A stretch of 64,000 nt of DNA from Oscillospiraceae bacterium (GTDB taxonomy: Bacteria > Bacillota > Clostridia > Oscillospirales > Acutalibacteraceae). Below, in pieces: positions 16,025 to 24,788 of the stretch (positions within the stretch are counted from its first letter, which is position 1; every line of letters begins with the position of its first letter). A model generated the notes under the pieces. The model made no database searches, was not told the DNA's origin, and saw only the letters and a list, made by a program, of their open reading frames with translations. Location of the stretch: assembly GCA_015066465.1 (NCBI GenBank), contig SVOI01000006.1:21233-85232 (forward strand). Direction: 5' to 3'. The position numbers and the translations under genes are program-made.

Positions 16025-16385
16025 AAGTAACACATCCTGAAAATAAAATATTCACCTTTAAGGTGACGGGAGCTGAACATCGCACGGTTTTGGAAGACAA
16101 AAATTCCCACTAACATCGTCAAAACTCTTGAAATACGTCAGTATTCCTGCGAGTTTTTCCTTGTTACTGAAAATTTTTTTTGTCTTACAAAACTGCTCGC
16201 ACCTAAAATTGTAAAGATTTTGGTGCAGTAAGGTGTTTCTTTGGCGAAGTCATACTGACGTATAACGAGACAAAAAACGCCTTAATGTGCCAAAAGATTT
16301 AAATTTTAGGCGTACGAGGTTCAGCTCCCGTCACCTTAATTTTATCATATAAAAAGATAAAGTCAATAAAGGTGAATGTTTTATT
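16025..16385. other. spo0A-GH3 intergenic region, mostly MITE
   Basis: A 361 bp gap holding the 276 bp MITE copy B. Outside the MITE, AAATAAAATATTCACCTTTA (16041-16060) and its inverted copy TAAAGGTGAAtGTTTTATTT (16365-16384) flank it. This suggests that the element landed in or beside a hairpin, perhaps the spo0A terminator. I see no clear GH3 promoter outside the element. Confidence 0.55.
16061..16336. mobile_element. MITE-like element copy B (276 bp, TA target duplication)
   Basis: Same length as copy A and its inverse. Terminal repeats start AGGTGACGGGAGCTGAAC and end with the complement, and the flanks are TA at 16059-16060 and 16337-16338. Internal symmetric segments ATACGTCAGTAT and ATACTGACGTAT, and the hairpin GCACC...GGTGC (about 16200-16225), suggest that the transcript folds. 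Copy B has the cleaner inverted ends, so it is probably younger or less mutated. No ORF. Confidence 0.85.
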
Positions 16386-17159
16386 TTAAGATATTTTCAT
16401 TTTTAATCTTAATTTATCAGCAATCATTGCAATAAATTCTGAATTTGTTGGTTTGCCACGTTCGCTCTGGATTGTGTAACCGAAATATGACGATAAAACG
16501 TCAACGTCGCCCCTATCCCAAGCAACCTCTATTGCATGACGGATTGCTCTTTCAACACGTGATGGTGTTGTTGAAAACGCTTTTGCAACTGTCGGGTATA
16601 AAATCTTAGTTACAGAATTAAGCATTTCGGGGTCATTTACTGAACGCTTTATTGCTTCTCGTAAATACTGGTAGCCTTTAATGTGTGCCGGTACACCAAT
16701 CTGATGCATTATTTCAGATATTGTTACCTCTATGTTAGTTTCAGTGCTATGATTTACACCGACGTTAGTGTTACCCATATCTTTCCAGCTGTAAAGCTGT
16801 GGAATTCTTTCTGCTAAAAGCGATGGTTCAATTGGTTTTAAAAAATAATAATCTGCACCCGCTTTTAAAATTTCTAATTCAAAATGACTTTTATCAATAC
16901 TCGAAAAAACAATAATTAGCGGTCGTTTCATAAGATTTAACTTATTTAACCTTTGTAACACACCTAAAGCATCAATATGCATTAAAAATGCATCCATAAT
17001 AATTACATCTGGTGTTTTGCTTTCTACTAATTGAAGTAATGTTGCCCCACTCTTTTCACACACTTTTACATCCATCATATTCTTTTTAAGCTCAGACACA
17101 AGTGTAAGTGCCATTTCACTTTTTTCGTCTGCTAAAAGCACAGACAGTTGTTTATTCAT
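16386..17159 (-). CDS. spo0A: Sporulation master regulator Spo0A
   Basis: A 257-residue response regulator that commits the cell to sporulation. The receiver domain (1-120) has acidic residues Asp11/Glu12, phosphoacceptor Asp56 in VIIMDAFL, Ser86 and Lys108 in FLKP. The C-terminal DNA-binding domain (about 145-257) is very well conserved ([36 protein letters not shown]). The start has GGAGGTG 7 bases upstream. A sigma-A promoter lies at 17185-17213 and possible 0A boxes lie further upstream. Confidence 0.98.
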   Translation of the reverse strand: MNKQLSVLLADEKSEMALTLVSELKKNMMDVKVCEKSGATLLQLVESKTPDVIIMDAFLMHIDALGVLQRLNKLNLMKRPLIIVFSSIDKSHFELEILKAGADYYFLKPIEPSLLAERIPQLYSWKDMGNTNVGVNHSTETNIEVTISEIMHQIGVPAHIKGYQYLREAIKRSVNDPEMLNSVTKILYPTVAKAFSTTPSRVERAIRHAIEVAWDRGDVDVLSSYFGYTIQSERGKPTNSEFIAMIADKLRLKMKIS

Positions 17160-17184
17160 TTACTGCACCTCCGTTAGTGAGTGA

Positions 17185-17213
17185 ATTATAGCACCCTGAA
17201 AATTTTAGTGCAA
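17185..17213 (-). promoter_or_regulatory. spo0A promoter with extended -10
   Basis: On the minus strand TTGCAC (17213-17208), a 17 bp spacer and TATAAT (17190-17185), preceded by TGC, which makes an extended -10. It starts spo0A mRNA about 20-25 bases before the start codon. Confidence 0.75.
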
Positions 17214-17337
17214 TAGACTTTTAAAACAATCGTGAATATAGACAAAACCTTGATTTTATTAAGGTGTGAATAAAGTCTTAGTTTGAATTTTCTTGACGAG
17301 TAACGTCGAATTCGCCGAATTTTTTTGGTTATATTTT

Positions 17338-17344
17338 TTCGACA
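17338..17344 (-). promoter_or_regulatory. Candidate 0A box upstream of spo0A
   Basis: An exact TGTCGAA on the minus strand followed by AAAA, matching the Spo0A-binding heptamer, about 125 bp upstream of the spo0A -35. A 6/7 match CGTCGAA lies on the plus strand at 17304-17310. Autoregulation is inference. Confidence 0.45.
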
Positions 17345-17428
17345 TTTTTTGCATTTTTCTACAAAATGAGTGAAAAAATCAAAAACTTCTATCAATTGTT
17401 TCAGAAACCAGTAAGTTATTAAATACAA

Positions 17429-17471
17429 AAACTACTCTTCATAGCAAAACAAATGCAATAAAGAGTAGTTT
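17429..17471 (-). terminator. Terminator of the chemoreceptor gene
   Basis: Arms AAACTACTCTT and AAGAGTAGTTT, followed on the minus strand by a T-run, 30 bases past the stop at 17501. Confidence 0.8.
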
Positions 17472-17500
17472 ATTGATTAGAAAATGTTAATTAAACTCAA

Positions 17501-19519
17501 TTATTTAATAGTAAACTTTTCTACCATCTGATTTAAAAGTTGTGCCTGAGCAGAAAGTTCTTCACTTGAAGCGGCAGTTTCTTGTGCGGTAGTGCTATTA
17601 TTCTGTACAACGTCTGAAATTTGATTTATACCTTCTGAAACCTGAGCAATCGCTGTTGATTGTTCTTCGTAAGCAATAGACATCGCATTGATATCATTTG
17701 TTATAGATTTAATATTTTCTACTGTTTCAAGAAGACTCTTTGCAGTTTCATCTGCTATTTCACTACCCTGATGAGTTGCCTTAACAGATGCACTTATAAG
17801 TTTTGCAGTATTACCCGCTGCTTCTTGTGATTTAATTGCAAGGTTTCTGACTTCGTCTGCAACAACTGAGAAACCTTTACCAGCTTCACCTGCACGTGCC
17901 GCTTCAACCGCCGCATTCAATGCAAGAATATTAGTCTGAAATGCAATATCATCAATAATTTTAATAACCTTATCAATTTCAATAGAACGGTTATTGATTT
18001 CTGTCATAGAATCAATAAGTTCTCTCATTCTTTCGTTACTCTGAGCAACACTTGTTGCGGTTTCATTAACATTGTGGCTAACTGTTCTTGCAGTATCTGT
18101 ATTTTTGTAAACTTGTTCTGCCAAAACAGAGATTGTAGCAGAAAGTTGCTCTACAGATGCCGCCTGTTGTGTTGCACCACTACTAAGAGTCTGTGCACCA
18201 TCAGACAAATGACTAGAACCTGCTGAAACTTGTTGTGCGGCATTATCCATCTGCCAGATAGTATCGGTAAGTGAAGATGAAATATTTTCGAGTGCTAACT
18301 TAATCTTATTAAATTCACCTACATAATCGAGTGTGAGTTCGAATACAAGGTTACCATTTGCGATTTCATTAAGTATGTTTGTAATTTCATCAATATATGC
18401 CGAATAATTGTGAAGTTGATTTGCGGTTCTTCCGAAATTATCAGAAAGTGCACCAAACTCATCGTTTGAATGATAATCAACCGTTGTATTAAGGTCGCCA
18501 TCTGCAATACTTTGAGCCGCTTTATCAAGTTTCTTAACTGGTTTAATAACCAATTTGTTTACAAGTGCAAAAACAAGTAATGCAAGAATTACACAAGAGC
18601 ATACTGCAATAATAACAAGTGTAGTTGTAAGAGAATTTGCTGCAGCAAGTATTTCAGACTCTGGTACATAGAATACTGAAGCCCAGTTGCAACCCGGCAC
18701 CCATTCAATGTAATAATACATATTCTCGCCGTTTACTACAGCTTGGTGGAGACCTTCTTCTTTGGTATCTATCCACTCAACTGCGGCTGCATAAATAGGA
18801 TTTTCTTGAAGTTCGTCAAAAGATTTTGCCATCATAGCTTCATCTGGTGCGCCTATAACAATACGAGCACCAGCATCTGTCATAAAAGCACCGCCAGTTT
18901 CTTCAATTTGAACTTCAGCCATCATTTTTGAGATTTCTTCTAACTGAACGTCACCTGCGGCAACACCTCTGACACTTCCGTCTTTATTCTTTAAAACGCA
19001 AGTAGCAGAAGTTACGATTTTATTTATGGTAAGGTCTAAATATGCATCACCAAACATAAATTCATCGTGTGTGAGACCTTCTTTATACCAACCCCTTGTT
19101 GTAGGGTCATAATCGCCTTCTGGAACTTCCCACGTTGCATAAACTTCTTTATTTTCTGTTGCTATGTAGATACCACCCGAACAACTACTATCAGGGTCAA
19201 CAGTATGGTTTACGTAAGCCTGTTGCTCTTGTGGAGTCATATCCATATATTCAAACACGTCACGTTGTGCATCGAGTTTCCCGAGAATTTCATTCATCCA
19301 CGCAGAAACATCGTTTACTGCACTATCAGCACTGGTTTTAAGTAAAAATTCACTGTTTTCACGTAATATGTTCTTAGTAGTAACTTGTACTATCACAAGA
19401 ATACTTACAATTACAATTACGATTACAGGAATAATTACCCCCATAAGTTTCGTTTGGATACTCATACGAGCACCTTTAGTTTCAGATGTTTTAACAATTT
19501 TTTTCTTTTTACCTTTCAC
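17501..19519 (-). CDS. Methyl-accepting chemotaxis protein with extracellular dCache-like sensor
   Basis: 672 residues: a basic N terminus, TM1 (about 26-46), a long extracellular double-Cache-like sensor ([10 protein letters not shown] and a VYATWEVP segment), TM2 (about 310-332), HAMP, and a signalling domain with the invariant hairpin tip [20 protein letters not shown]-terminal coiled coil follows. The start chosen is GTG 19519, because GGGAGG lies 7 bases before it; the longer frame to ATG 19564 has no ribosome site. It is a single-gene unit with its own promoter. [12 protein letters not shown] Cache sensors often bind small amino or organic acids; the ligand is unknown. Confidence 0.93.
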   Translation of the reverse strand: MKGKKKKIVKTSETKGARMSIQTKLMGVIIPVIVIVIVSILVIVQVTTKNILRENSEFLLKTSADSAVNDVSAWMNEILGKLDAQRDVFEYMDMTPQEQQAYVNHTVDPDSSCSGGIYIATENKEVYATWEVPEGDYDPTTRGWYKEGLTHDEFMFGDAYLDLTINKIVTSATCVLKNKDGSVRGVAAGDVQLEEISKMMAEVQIEETGGAFMTDAGARIVIGAPDEAMMAKSFDELQENPIYAAAVEWIDTKEEGLHQAVVNGENMYYYIEWVPGCNWASVFYVPESEILAAANSLTTTLVIIAVCSCVILALLVFALVNKLVIKPVKKLDKAAQSIADGDLNTTVDYHSNDEFGALSDNFGRTANQLHNYSAYIDEITNILNEIANGNLVFELTLDYVGEFNKIKLALENISSSLTDTIWQMDNAAQQVSAGSSHLSDGAQTLSSGATQQAASVEQLSATISVLAEQVYKNTDTARTVSHNVNETATSVAQSNERMRELIDSMTEINNRSIEIDKVIKIIDDIAFQTNILALNAAVEAARAGEAGKGFSVVADEVRNLAIKSQEAAGNTAKLISASVKATHQGSEIADETAKSLLETVENIKSITNDINAMSIAYEEQSTAIAQVSEGINQISDVVQNNSTTAQETAASSEELSAQAQLLNQMVEKFTIK

Positions 19520-19571
19520 CCTAAAGCCTCCCTTATAAATACAATAATAAAACGCATACAACATTTGTTAC

Positions 19572-19600
19572 ATTTTACCACTTTATTTTATGTATGTCAA
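19572..19600 (-). promoter_or_regulatory. Promoter of the chemoreceptor gene
   Basis: Minus-strand TTGACA (19600-19595), 17 bp, TAAAAT (19577-19572). A vegetative sigma-A type rather than a sigma-D type promoter. Confidence 0.75.
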
Positions 19601-19688
19601 TATATTTTAGCGAAAACACCTAATACAACCAAAAAATTCTATAAGTGGTCAGTGAGTCAGTGGTCAGTGCCGACTTACAACTAAAACC

Positions 19689-19713
19689 AAGACAGAGAAC
19701 CTCCTCTGTCATA
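19689..19713. repeat. Degenerate REP-like palindrome
   Basis: AAGACAGAGAACC...CTGTCATA, a decayed member of the AAGACAG-GAACCGTCCCC-CTGTCTT family. It is the only feature in the gap 19601-19818, apart from AT-rich sequence. Confidence 0.55.
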
Positions 19714-19818
19714 ACAATTCCCAAAAATTACAAAAAAACGCCCAAAAATTACATTTCAGTACATTTTGAAAATCAAATTGATATTATGTAGATGAAAAGA
19801 AAAAAGGAGTGTTCTGTT

Positions 19819-20163
19819 ATGAAAAATAAATTGCTTGTAGTTTTAAAGAACATATTTATGTATACAACATTAATCTGGTCATCTGTTATGTTAATTTCAT
19901 ATCTCAGTATTATTTTTGAACTACCAGTATTTTTATTAATCAGTTATATACCTTTAGTAGGCGATTTTATTATTGAAGTATTAGAATTCTTGGTGTTATT
20001 TGGAATATGGGGCATACCTATTCTTTATATTATTACAATACCTTACATTTTAGTGGTTAAAGAAGATAATCCGAATAAACGAATAACTTTATCTACGATA
20101 ATCGTACCTTTAGTTCTCATAGTTTTAATGTTAGCAACCAACTTTTTAGAAGTTTTAGCATAA
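19819..20163 (+). CDS. Small membrane protein, unknown
   Basis: A 114-residue protein with three hydrophobic helices. The start at ATG 19819 is favoured over 19792 because AAGGAG lies 9 bases upstream. I do not recognise the family. It is monocistronic, ended by the hairpin at 20167-20195. Confidence 0.6.
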   Translation: MKNKLLVVLKNIFMYTTLIWSSVMLISYLSIIFELPVFLLISYIPLVGDFIIEVLEFLVLFGIWGIPILYIITIPYILVVKEDNPNKRITLSTIIVPLVLIVLMLATNFLEVLA

Positions 20164-20166
20164 AAG

Positions 20167-20195
20167 AACTCGTCAGGCTTAACGTCTGACGAGTT
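20167..20195 (+). terminator. Terminator after the small membrane protein
   Basis: Arms AACTCGTCAG / CTGACGAGTT followed by TT, immediately after the stop at 20163. Confidence 0.75.
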
Positions 20196-20197
20196 TT

Positions 20198-20255
20198 AAG
20201 ACAGAGAAGCGAGCCCCTGATTGTTATTATGCTGTCTGTTTCCTGTCTTATAGAC
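20198..20255. repeat. Degenerate REP-like pair
   Basis: AAGACAGAGAAGCGAGCCCCTGATTG followed by CTGTCTGTTTCCTGTCTT. Both are decayed versions of the REP-like palindrome, lying between convergent genes. Confidence 0.5.
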
Positions 20256-20272
20256 TGATTGTTATGATTGTC

Positions 20273-21091
20273 TCACTCAAACCTTTCAGAAAAAGGAACA
20301 TCAAAAAAAGTCTTTTCTTTTGAAAACTGTTTTAGAATTTTATGTTGTTCTATAATTTCTTTGGCAAAATCTTCTTTAGAAATATTTGAATATTCAGCAT
20401 AAGTCAAAGTAGCATATGTAGTCTTGTTAAAATCTTTAACTAAAGCACCATAAGCACCATCAGATTCAAAAAAGATAACAGTATCATCACCGATTTTTAT
20501 TATTTCACCATTTGATATAACCTTTAATTCTGCCCAATCCTTTATGATTGGATTATCGGTTTCTAATCTGAATTTAAAATTCATAAAAGGGCTTAAACTT
20601 TCAAAATATCTGATATCATAATGTTGTGGCAATCCGTAAATTGAACCACCCTGAGATTCTAACCAAAAATATTTTGTGCCAGTTATATAAGAAACACAAA
20701 TATCAAAATTTTCGTACTCAGAATTTATTATATCGTGATAAGGAAAAAGTGTTTGTACGGTTTCTTTATTATTTTCAATATATTCATCTGGTGTATAGCA
20801 ATCATAAAAAGCTAAAGCATTATATAAAATCAATGATATGCAACCAACCAGAATTACGATACATGGAATTAATACTTTAATTTTTAAATTTTCTGCCTTC
20901 ATTTTTTGTTTTGAAATAAGAATTGAACACACCAACAAAATTATTGAAATAATTAATAAAGCCTGCGCTAAAAATAAAAGTATGGGTAAAAACTCAAATT
21001 CAAGAAAATATATCTGTTGAAATAGAATCGAACAATAAAATACAACAGATAATAGACCTGTAAAAATAGAAATACTTTTTAATTTTTCCAT
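20273..21091 (-). CDS. Membrane protein with C-terminal soluble domain, unknown
   Basis: 272 residues with three hydrophobic helices in the first about 100 (8-30, 35-60, 72-96) and then a mostly hydrophilic domain (100-272) rich in aromatic and acidic residues. No motif is recognised. It lies between REP-like debris and the darA operon, so it may be an accessory gene. Its coding quality looks good (long uninterrupted frame). Confidence 0.6.
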   Translation of the reverse strand: MEKLKSISIFTGLLSVVFYCSILFQQIYFLEFEFLPILLFLAQALLIISIILLVCSILISKQKMKAENLKIKVLIPCIVILVGCISLILYNALAFYDCYTPDEYIENNKETVQTLFPYHDIINSEYENFDICVSYITGTKYFWLESQGGSIYGLPQHYDIRYFESLSPFMNFKFRLETDNPIIKDWAELKVISNGEIIKIGDDTVIFFESDGAYGALVKDFNKTTYATLTYAEYSNISKEDFAKEIIEQHKILKQFSKEKTFFDVPFSERFE

Positions 21092-21130
21092 TTTATAATC
21101 CCCCCTGTCTTAATTTTAAGTTTCTAACCC

Positions 21131-21481
21131 CTATTTCCTAATCATCTTAACAAGCTTAATAACACCTAAAACGATAAGGCGGAGTAATTCGCCAATAATT
21201 ACTGCAAGGAGTGAGAATACGAACATCCAGAAGATGTTTCCGTAAACTCTTGGTTCGTAGTACATAAACATTGTTGAAACGACTAAAATTGTTGTAAATA
21301 GCGGGAATAAGAATTTAATTTTCTTATTTGAAATTGCTACACCGATTATACCGACAATAAGAGTAAGTGCCATAATAAGAATTATGTGAGCATCTTTGTT
21401 GCCCATTGGAATTAACGGGAATAAGAAAATTAACGCTAATTCAATAAAAGCAATTATAAGTTCTTTTAAATACTTTTTCAT
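21131..21481 (-). CDS. Four-helix membrane protein downstream of darA, unknown
   Basis: 116 residues with about four membrane helices and a basic C terminus. The ATG overlaps the darA stop (TAATG), so it is translationally coupled to the c-di-AMP receptor. That coupling suggests a linked role, perhaps in osmotic or membrane homeostasis, but the family is not recognised. Confidence 0.7.
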   Translation of the reverse strand: MKKYLKELIIAFIELALIFLFPLIPMGNKDAHIILIMALTLIVGIIGVAISNKKIKFLFPLFTTILVVSTMFMYYEPRVYGNIFWMFVFSLLAVIIGELLRLIVLGVIKLVKMIRK

Positions 21482-21807
21482 TAATATTTATCCACACTTT
21501 CTACGTCTAATGAAAATACAATTGCACCGCCAACTGCAACTTCTGCCGCTAAGTCACCTTCACGGAGTCCGCTACCGAGTGCTTGTGTTGATGGAGCAGT
21601 TTGTGTTCTTCTTTTACAGTGCTCTTTAATTGTGTCTTTTGCTTTTTGTACTTTATCATCTTCGGCACCGATTAAAAACGTTGTGTTACCAACCATTAAA
21701 AATCCGCCTGTTGTTGAAAGTTTTGTTACAGAAAAACCTTCTTTTGTGAGTGCAGAAGAAACTACTGCACTATCTTCATTGTTTACGATTGCTATAAGAA
21801 GTTTCAT
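21481..21807 (-). CDS. darA: PII-like cyclic di-AMP receptor (DarA/PstA family)
   Basis: 108 residues, the normal length for this family (DUF970). The N terminus KLLIAIVNNEDS, the SVTKLSTTGGFLMVGNTTFLIG core with its TTGGFL loop, and the C-terminal EVAVGGAIVFSLDV strand are diagnostic. The protein binds c-di-AMP as a PII-like trimer in the cytosol, and its output partner is generally unknown. Here it is followed by an overlapping membrane-protein gene and preceded by the DUF1854/ABC pair. Confidence 0.9.
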   Translation of the reverse strand: MKLLIAIVNNEDSAVVSSALTKEGFSVTKLSTTGGFLMVGNTTFLIGAEDDKVQKAKDTIKEHCKRRTQTAPSTQALGSGLREGDLAAEVAVGGAIVFSLDVESVDKY

Positions 21808-21827
21808 AAGTTAATTTCATCCTTTCA

Positions 21828-22313
21828 TTATATCTTAGGTAATATCATTTTAAGACTCTTTTTATCAAGCTGTTTTACGTCTGGTATTTCGTAGCGATTG
21901 TCGTTAGCATCTTTAATAAGCACACGACCGTCATAAAGTGGTTTAACCGCTGTAATGTGGTTTCTAATTTCAAAGGTGTAAACGCCTTTATCAGTTTCTG
22001 CAGTCCACATCCAGATTTTGAACTTTTCGCTCATTTTTAAGAATTTTGTAATTCTTGGAATCATATAGTATTCTTCAAGAACTTTCTCTGCTACCTTTCG
22101 GGACTCTTCCATAAGGTCATTTAAATCTCTTATAATGGCAATTTGTTCGCCCTCAGAGTCAACGAGTGCAATATATTTTGTAAGACCTGTTATAGGGAAC
22201 ATTCTGCGAAGCTCTACACCCGTGAATTTTTCGCCTGTATAAAATTCAACATCAACAAAAATAACGTCATTTGGTGTTAAACGTATATCAGGACCTTCTA
22301 CATAACGTGGCAT
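21828..22313 (-). CDS. DUF1854 family protein
   Basis: A 161-residue DUF1854 protein (LVDSEGEQIAIIRDLNDL, IPRITKFLKMSEKFKIWMWTAETDKG, EIPDVKQLDKKSLKMILP). In several phyla it is encoded beside an ABC exporter, and in proteobacteria the pair is associated with cyanophycin genes. Here it is 14 bp after the ABC transporter gene, so the two probably act together. The molecular role is unknown. Confidence 0.85.
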   Translation of the reverse strand: MPRYVEGPDIRLTPNDVIFVDVEFYTGEKFTGVELRRMFPITGLTKYIALVDSEGEQIAIIRDLNDLMEESRKVAEKVLEEYYMIPRITKFLKMSEKFKIWMWTAETDKGVYTFEIRNHITAVKPLYDGRVLIKDANDNRYEIPDVKQLDKKSLKMILPKI

Positions 22314-22327
22314 TATATTGCACCCCC

Positions 22328-24577
22328 TTATTCAAAATTCTCTTCAGCCTTGCGTTTTTGTAACTGCTCACCCATAGACTGAATTTCAATAAGCTTATAA
22401 TATTTACCTTTGAGTGCCATAAGCTCTTCTGGAGTACCACACTCAATAATCTCACCTTTATCTACAACAACGATTTTATTCGCTTTTCTTAAGGTAGAAA
22501 GTCTGTGAGCAATCATAAGTGTAGTTCTGCCACTTATAAGGCGCTCAATAGCACTCTGAATAAGACTTTCTGTTTCTGAGTCAACCGCTGCAGTTGCTTC
22601 GTCAAAGATTAATATACTTGGGTTTTTAAGCACTGCACGAGCAATAGAAACACGTTGCTTTTCACCACCTGAGAGACCTACACCGCGTTCACCGAGCATT
22701 GTATCATAAGCATCAGGTAATTTTGAAATAAAGCCGTGTGCATTAGCAACCTCAGCAGCGTGAAGAACCTGCTCAACGTGTGAAACATTACTGCCGTAAG
22801 CTATATTATTAAAAATAGTATCACGGAACATAAGTGGCTCTTGCTGAACAAAACCTATTGAGTTTCTGTAATATTTCATATCAATATCACGAACGTTTAC
22901 GCCATCAACAAGGATTTCGCCATCATACTCGTCGTAATATCTCATAAGAAGATTTATAAGAGTTGATTTACCACTACCAGTTGTACCTACAATACCGACA
23001 ATATCGCCAGGCTCAATGGTGAGGTTGATATTTGAAAGAACCTTTTTAGAACGGTCAAATGCGAAGTTAACATTTCTGAATTCAATTTTACCGCGCATTC
23101 TTTCTAATTCGTTATCGTGACCAAAGTCGTGCTCAGGCTCTGCATCTAAAATATCAAGGATTTTTTCAGCAGATGCTAAAGTGTTCTGGTATGTATCACC
23201 GATATTAGCAAAGAAGTTAACCGGGTTATAGAACATACTCGCATAAGTTACAAATGAAACTAAAAGACCTAATGAAACGTCTTTATCGTCACCAATAACA
23301 AGATTACCACCCAAGAACCATATTACAAGTGAACCACAAGTAACAAGGAACGTAATAATTGATGGGAATATTGCGGCTGGAATTGCAACCTTTCTGTCTT
23401 CTTTGAACCATTCATCACAGAATTTGTTGAATTTATCAATAGTTTTTCTTTCGTTTGTGAAAGCTTTTATAACTCTTACACCCGGAATTGAGTCTGCAAG
23501 CATTGTTGAAATTGCAGAATGCCTTCTCCAGAGTCGCATATATTTAGGCCCCAAGACCTTACTGAACATTTTACCAACTACAACAACTATAGGAACTGGA
23601 ATTAATGAAAACAAAGCAAGCTTCCAGCTCATTGCGAACATTATAATTACAAGACCAACTAAAGTAAACGCCTGAACTACCGCTTCCTGCGATATTTTCA
23701 TAATAAACTGCTGAATTGTACCAGCATCGGAGTTAACTCGGTTAATAACTGAACCAGTTGAGATTTTATCGAAAAAGCTCATTGGTAAATATTGCGCTTT
23801 TTCAAAAATATCTTTCTTTAAGTTTAACGTGATTTTGTTACCAGTTATTCTTAATTTATATGACCTTATACCATTTACTATGTACTGGAACACATAAACG
23901 CCCATAAGCCACACAAGAACAACAATGAGTTTTTGTGAATTTTTATTAGGAATAACGTCGTCAACCATTATTTTTGTAATATAAGGTGGAACGAGTGACA
24001 AAACAGTTGCCACAACTGATAAAAGCATACACACAACAAGTGACGTTTTTTCGGGAGCGACATATTTTGCAAATTTACTTATAATATGACTTTTGCTTGA
24101 GCAGTTGATACATTCTGCATCTGGCTTGGGTAATTTTCTACCACATTTCGGGCAGAATGAACGTTGCTTACTGTAAACAGATTTTACAACTTCAACCTCT
24201 GCTTCTGAAAAGCCGTTTTCATTAATTACATTTACAAAGTTTGCGGCAGCATCGCCAACCTCTGCAGCGGCATAAGAAAATCTGAGAATATTTTTCTTTT
24301 TGTTTTCGCCTTTTAATTTCACCTTAAAGAATGCATTACCATACATTCTTTTTACTTCTGCTTCTTCAATTTCTTTATACTCAACAATTAAAAGATTGTC
24401 TGAAAAGCAACTGTCAAAGGCGTAAAGCTTATCTTTAGTAAAAACAAGCATTGATTCGCCATATTTTCCTTTTAAATTCAAGTCACCCACGATAACAAAA
24501 AGCGACTCGCCTTTTATTTTTTCATCGTAAAGACTTTTATAAATTTCGGGTATTGGTCTGTTAGTGGTTTCTTTCAC
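22328..24577 (-). CDS. ABC exporter with N-terminal sensor-like and zinc-ribbon region
   Basis: 749 residues. Residues 1-130 form a beta-rich, PH-like region, followed by a zinc ribbon (CPKCGRKLPKPDAECINC). Then comes a six-helix exporter domain and an ATPase with Walker A VGTTGSGKST, signature LSGGEKQR, Walker B ILIFDEATA and H-loop AHRLST. It is a homodimer-type exporter whose substrate is unknown. The start is GTG 24577, with AGGGGGC 6 bases upstream. It is paired with DUF1854, and the cytosolic N-terminal extension is unusual for an exporter. Confidence 0.9.
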   Translation of the reverse strand: MKETTNRPIPEIYKSLYDEKIKGESLFVIVGDLNLKGKYGESMLVFTKDKLYAFDSCFSDNLLIVEYKEIEEAEVKRMYGNAFFKVKLKGENKKKNILRFSYAAAEVGDAAANFVNVINENGFSEAEVEVVKSVYSKQRSFCPKCGRKLPKPDAECINCSSKSHIISKFAKYVAPEKTSLVVCMLLSVVATVLSLVPPYITKIMVDDVIPNKNSQKLIVVLVWLMGVYVFQYIVNGIRSYKLRITGNKITLNLKKDIFEKAQYLPMSFFDKISTGSVINRVNSDAGTIQQFIMKISQEAVVQAFTLVGLVIIMFAMSWKLALFSLIPVPIVVVVGKMFSKVLGPKYMRLWRRHSAISTMLADSIPGVRVIKAFTNERKTIDKFNKFCDEWFKEDRKVAIPAAIFPSIITFLVTCGSLVIWFLGGNLVIGDDKDVSLGLLVSFVTYASMFYNPVNFFANIGDTYQNTLASAEKILDILDAEPEHDFGHDNELERMRGKIEFRNVNFAFDRSKKVLSNINLTIEPGDIVGIVGTTGSGKSTLINLLMRYYDEYDGEILVDGVNVRDIDMKYYRNSIGFVQQEPLMFRDTIFNNIAYGSNVSHVEQVLHAAEVANAHGFISKLPDAYDTMLGERGVGLSGGEKQRVSIARAVLKNPSILIFDEATAAVDSETESLIQSAIERLISGRTTLMIAHRLSTLRKANKIVVVDKGEIIECGTPEELMALKGKYYKLIEIQSMGEQLQKRKAEENFE

Positions 24578-24726
24578 AAAAAAGCCCCCTTTCTGTTTCA
24601 AAAAACAGAAATAATCACACAAGTCAATATTATCAAACTTGGTATAATTTGTAAATAGAAAAAACGTATTTTTTAATTGTTAATTTTAACTATTTTTAAT
24701 TACTAAATATTGTTCTGTTTACTGTA

Positions 24727-24755
24727 TTGTTTTAACTTGGAAATTATGTTACAAT
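24727..24755 (+). promoter_or_regulatory. Promoter of the GPH symporter gene
   Basis: TTGTTT (24727-24732), 17 bp, TACAAT (24750-24755), about 34 bp before the start codon. Divergent from the ABC gene. Confidence 0.6.
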
Positions 24756-24788
24756 TAAAAAATCTTATTGATAGAAAGCAGGGTTTCT

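Larger units (their letters stand above)
17160..17500. other. spo0A upstream region
   Basis: A 341 bp gap with the spo0A promoter, two candidate 0A boxes (17338-17344 and 17304-17310) and the terminator of the chemoreceptor gene at 17429-17471. An 80-codon frame on the minus strand here is low-complexity and is not called. Confidence 0.6.

Noticed and set aside
17186..17428. 80-codon minus-strand frame upstream of spo0A
   Set aside because: Low-complexity, no ribosome site, overlaps the regulatory region and a terminator; likely non-coding.
20626..21020. Plus-strand ORFs opposite the 272-residue membrane protein
   Set aside because: Short, basic-biased frames on the non-coding strand without ribosome sites.
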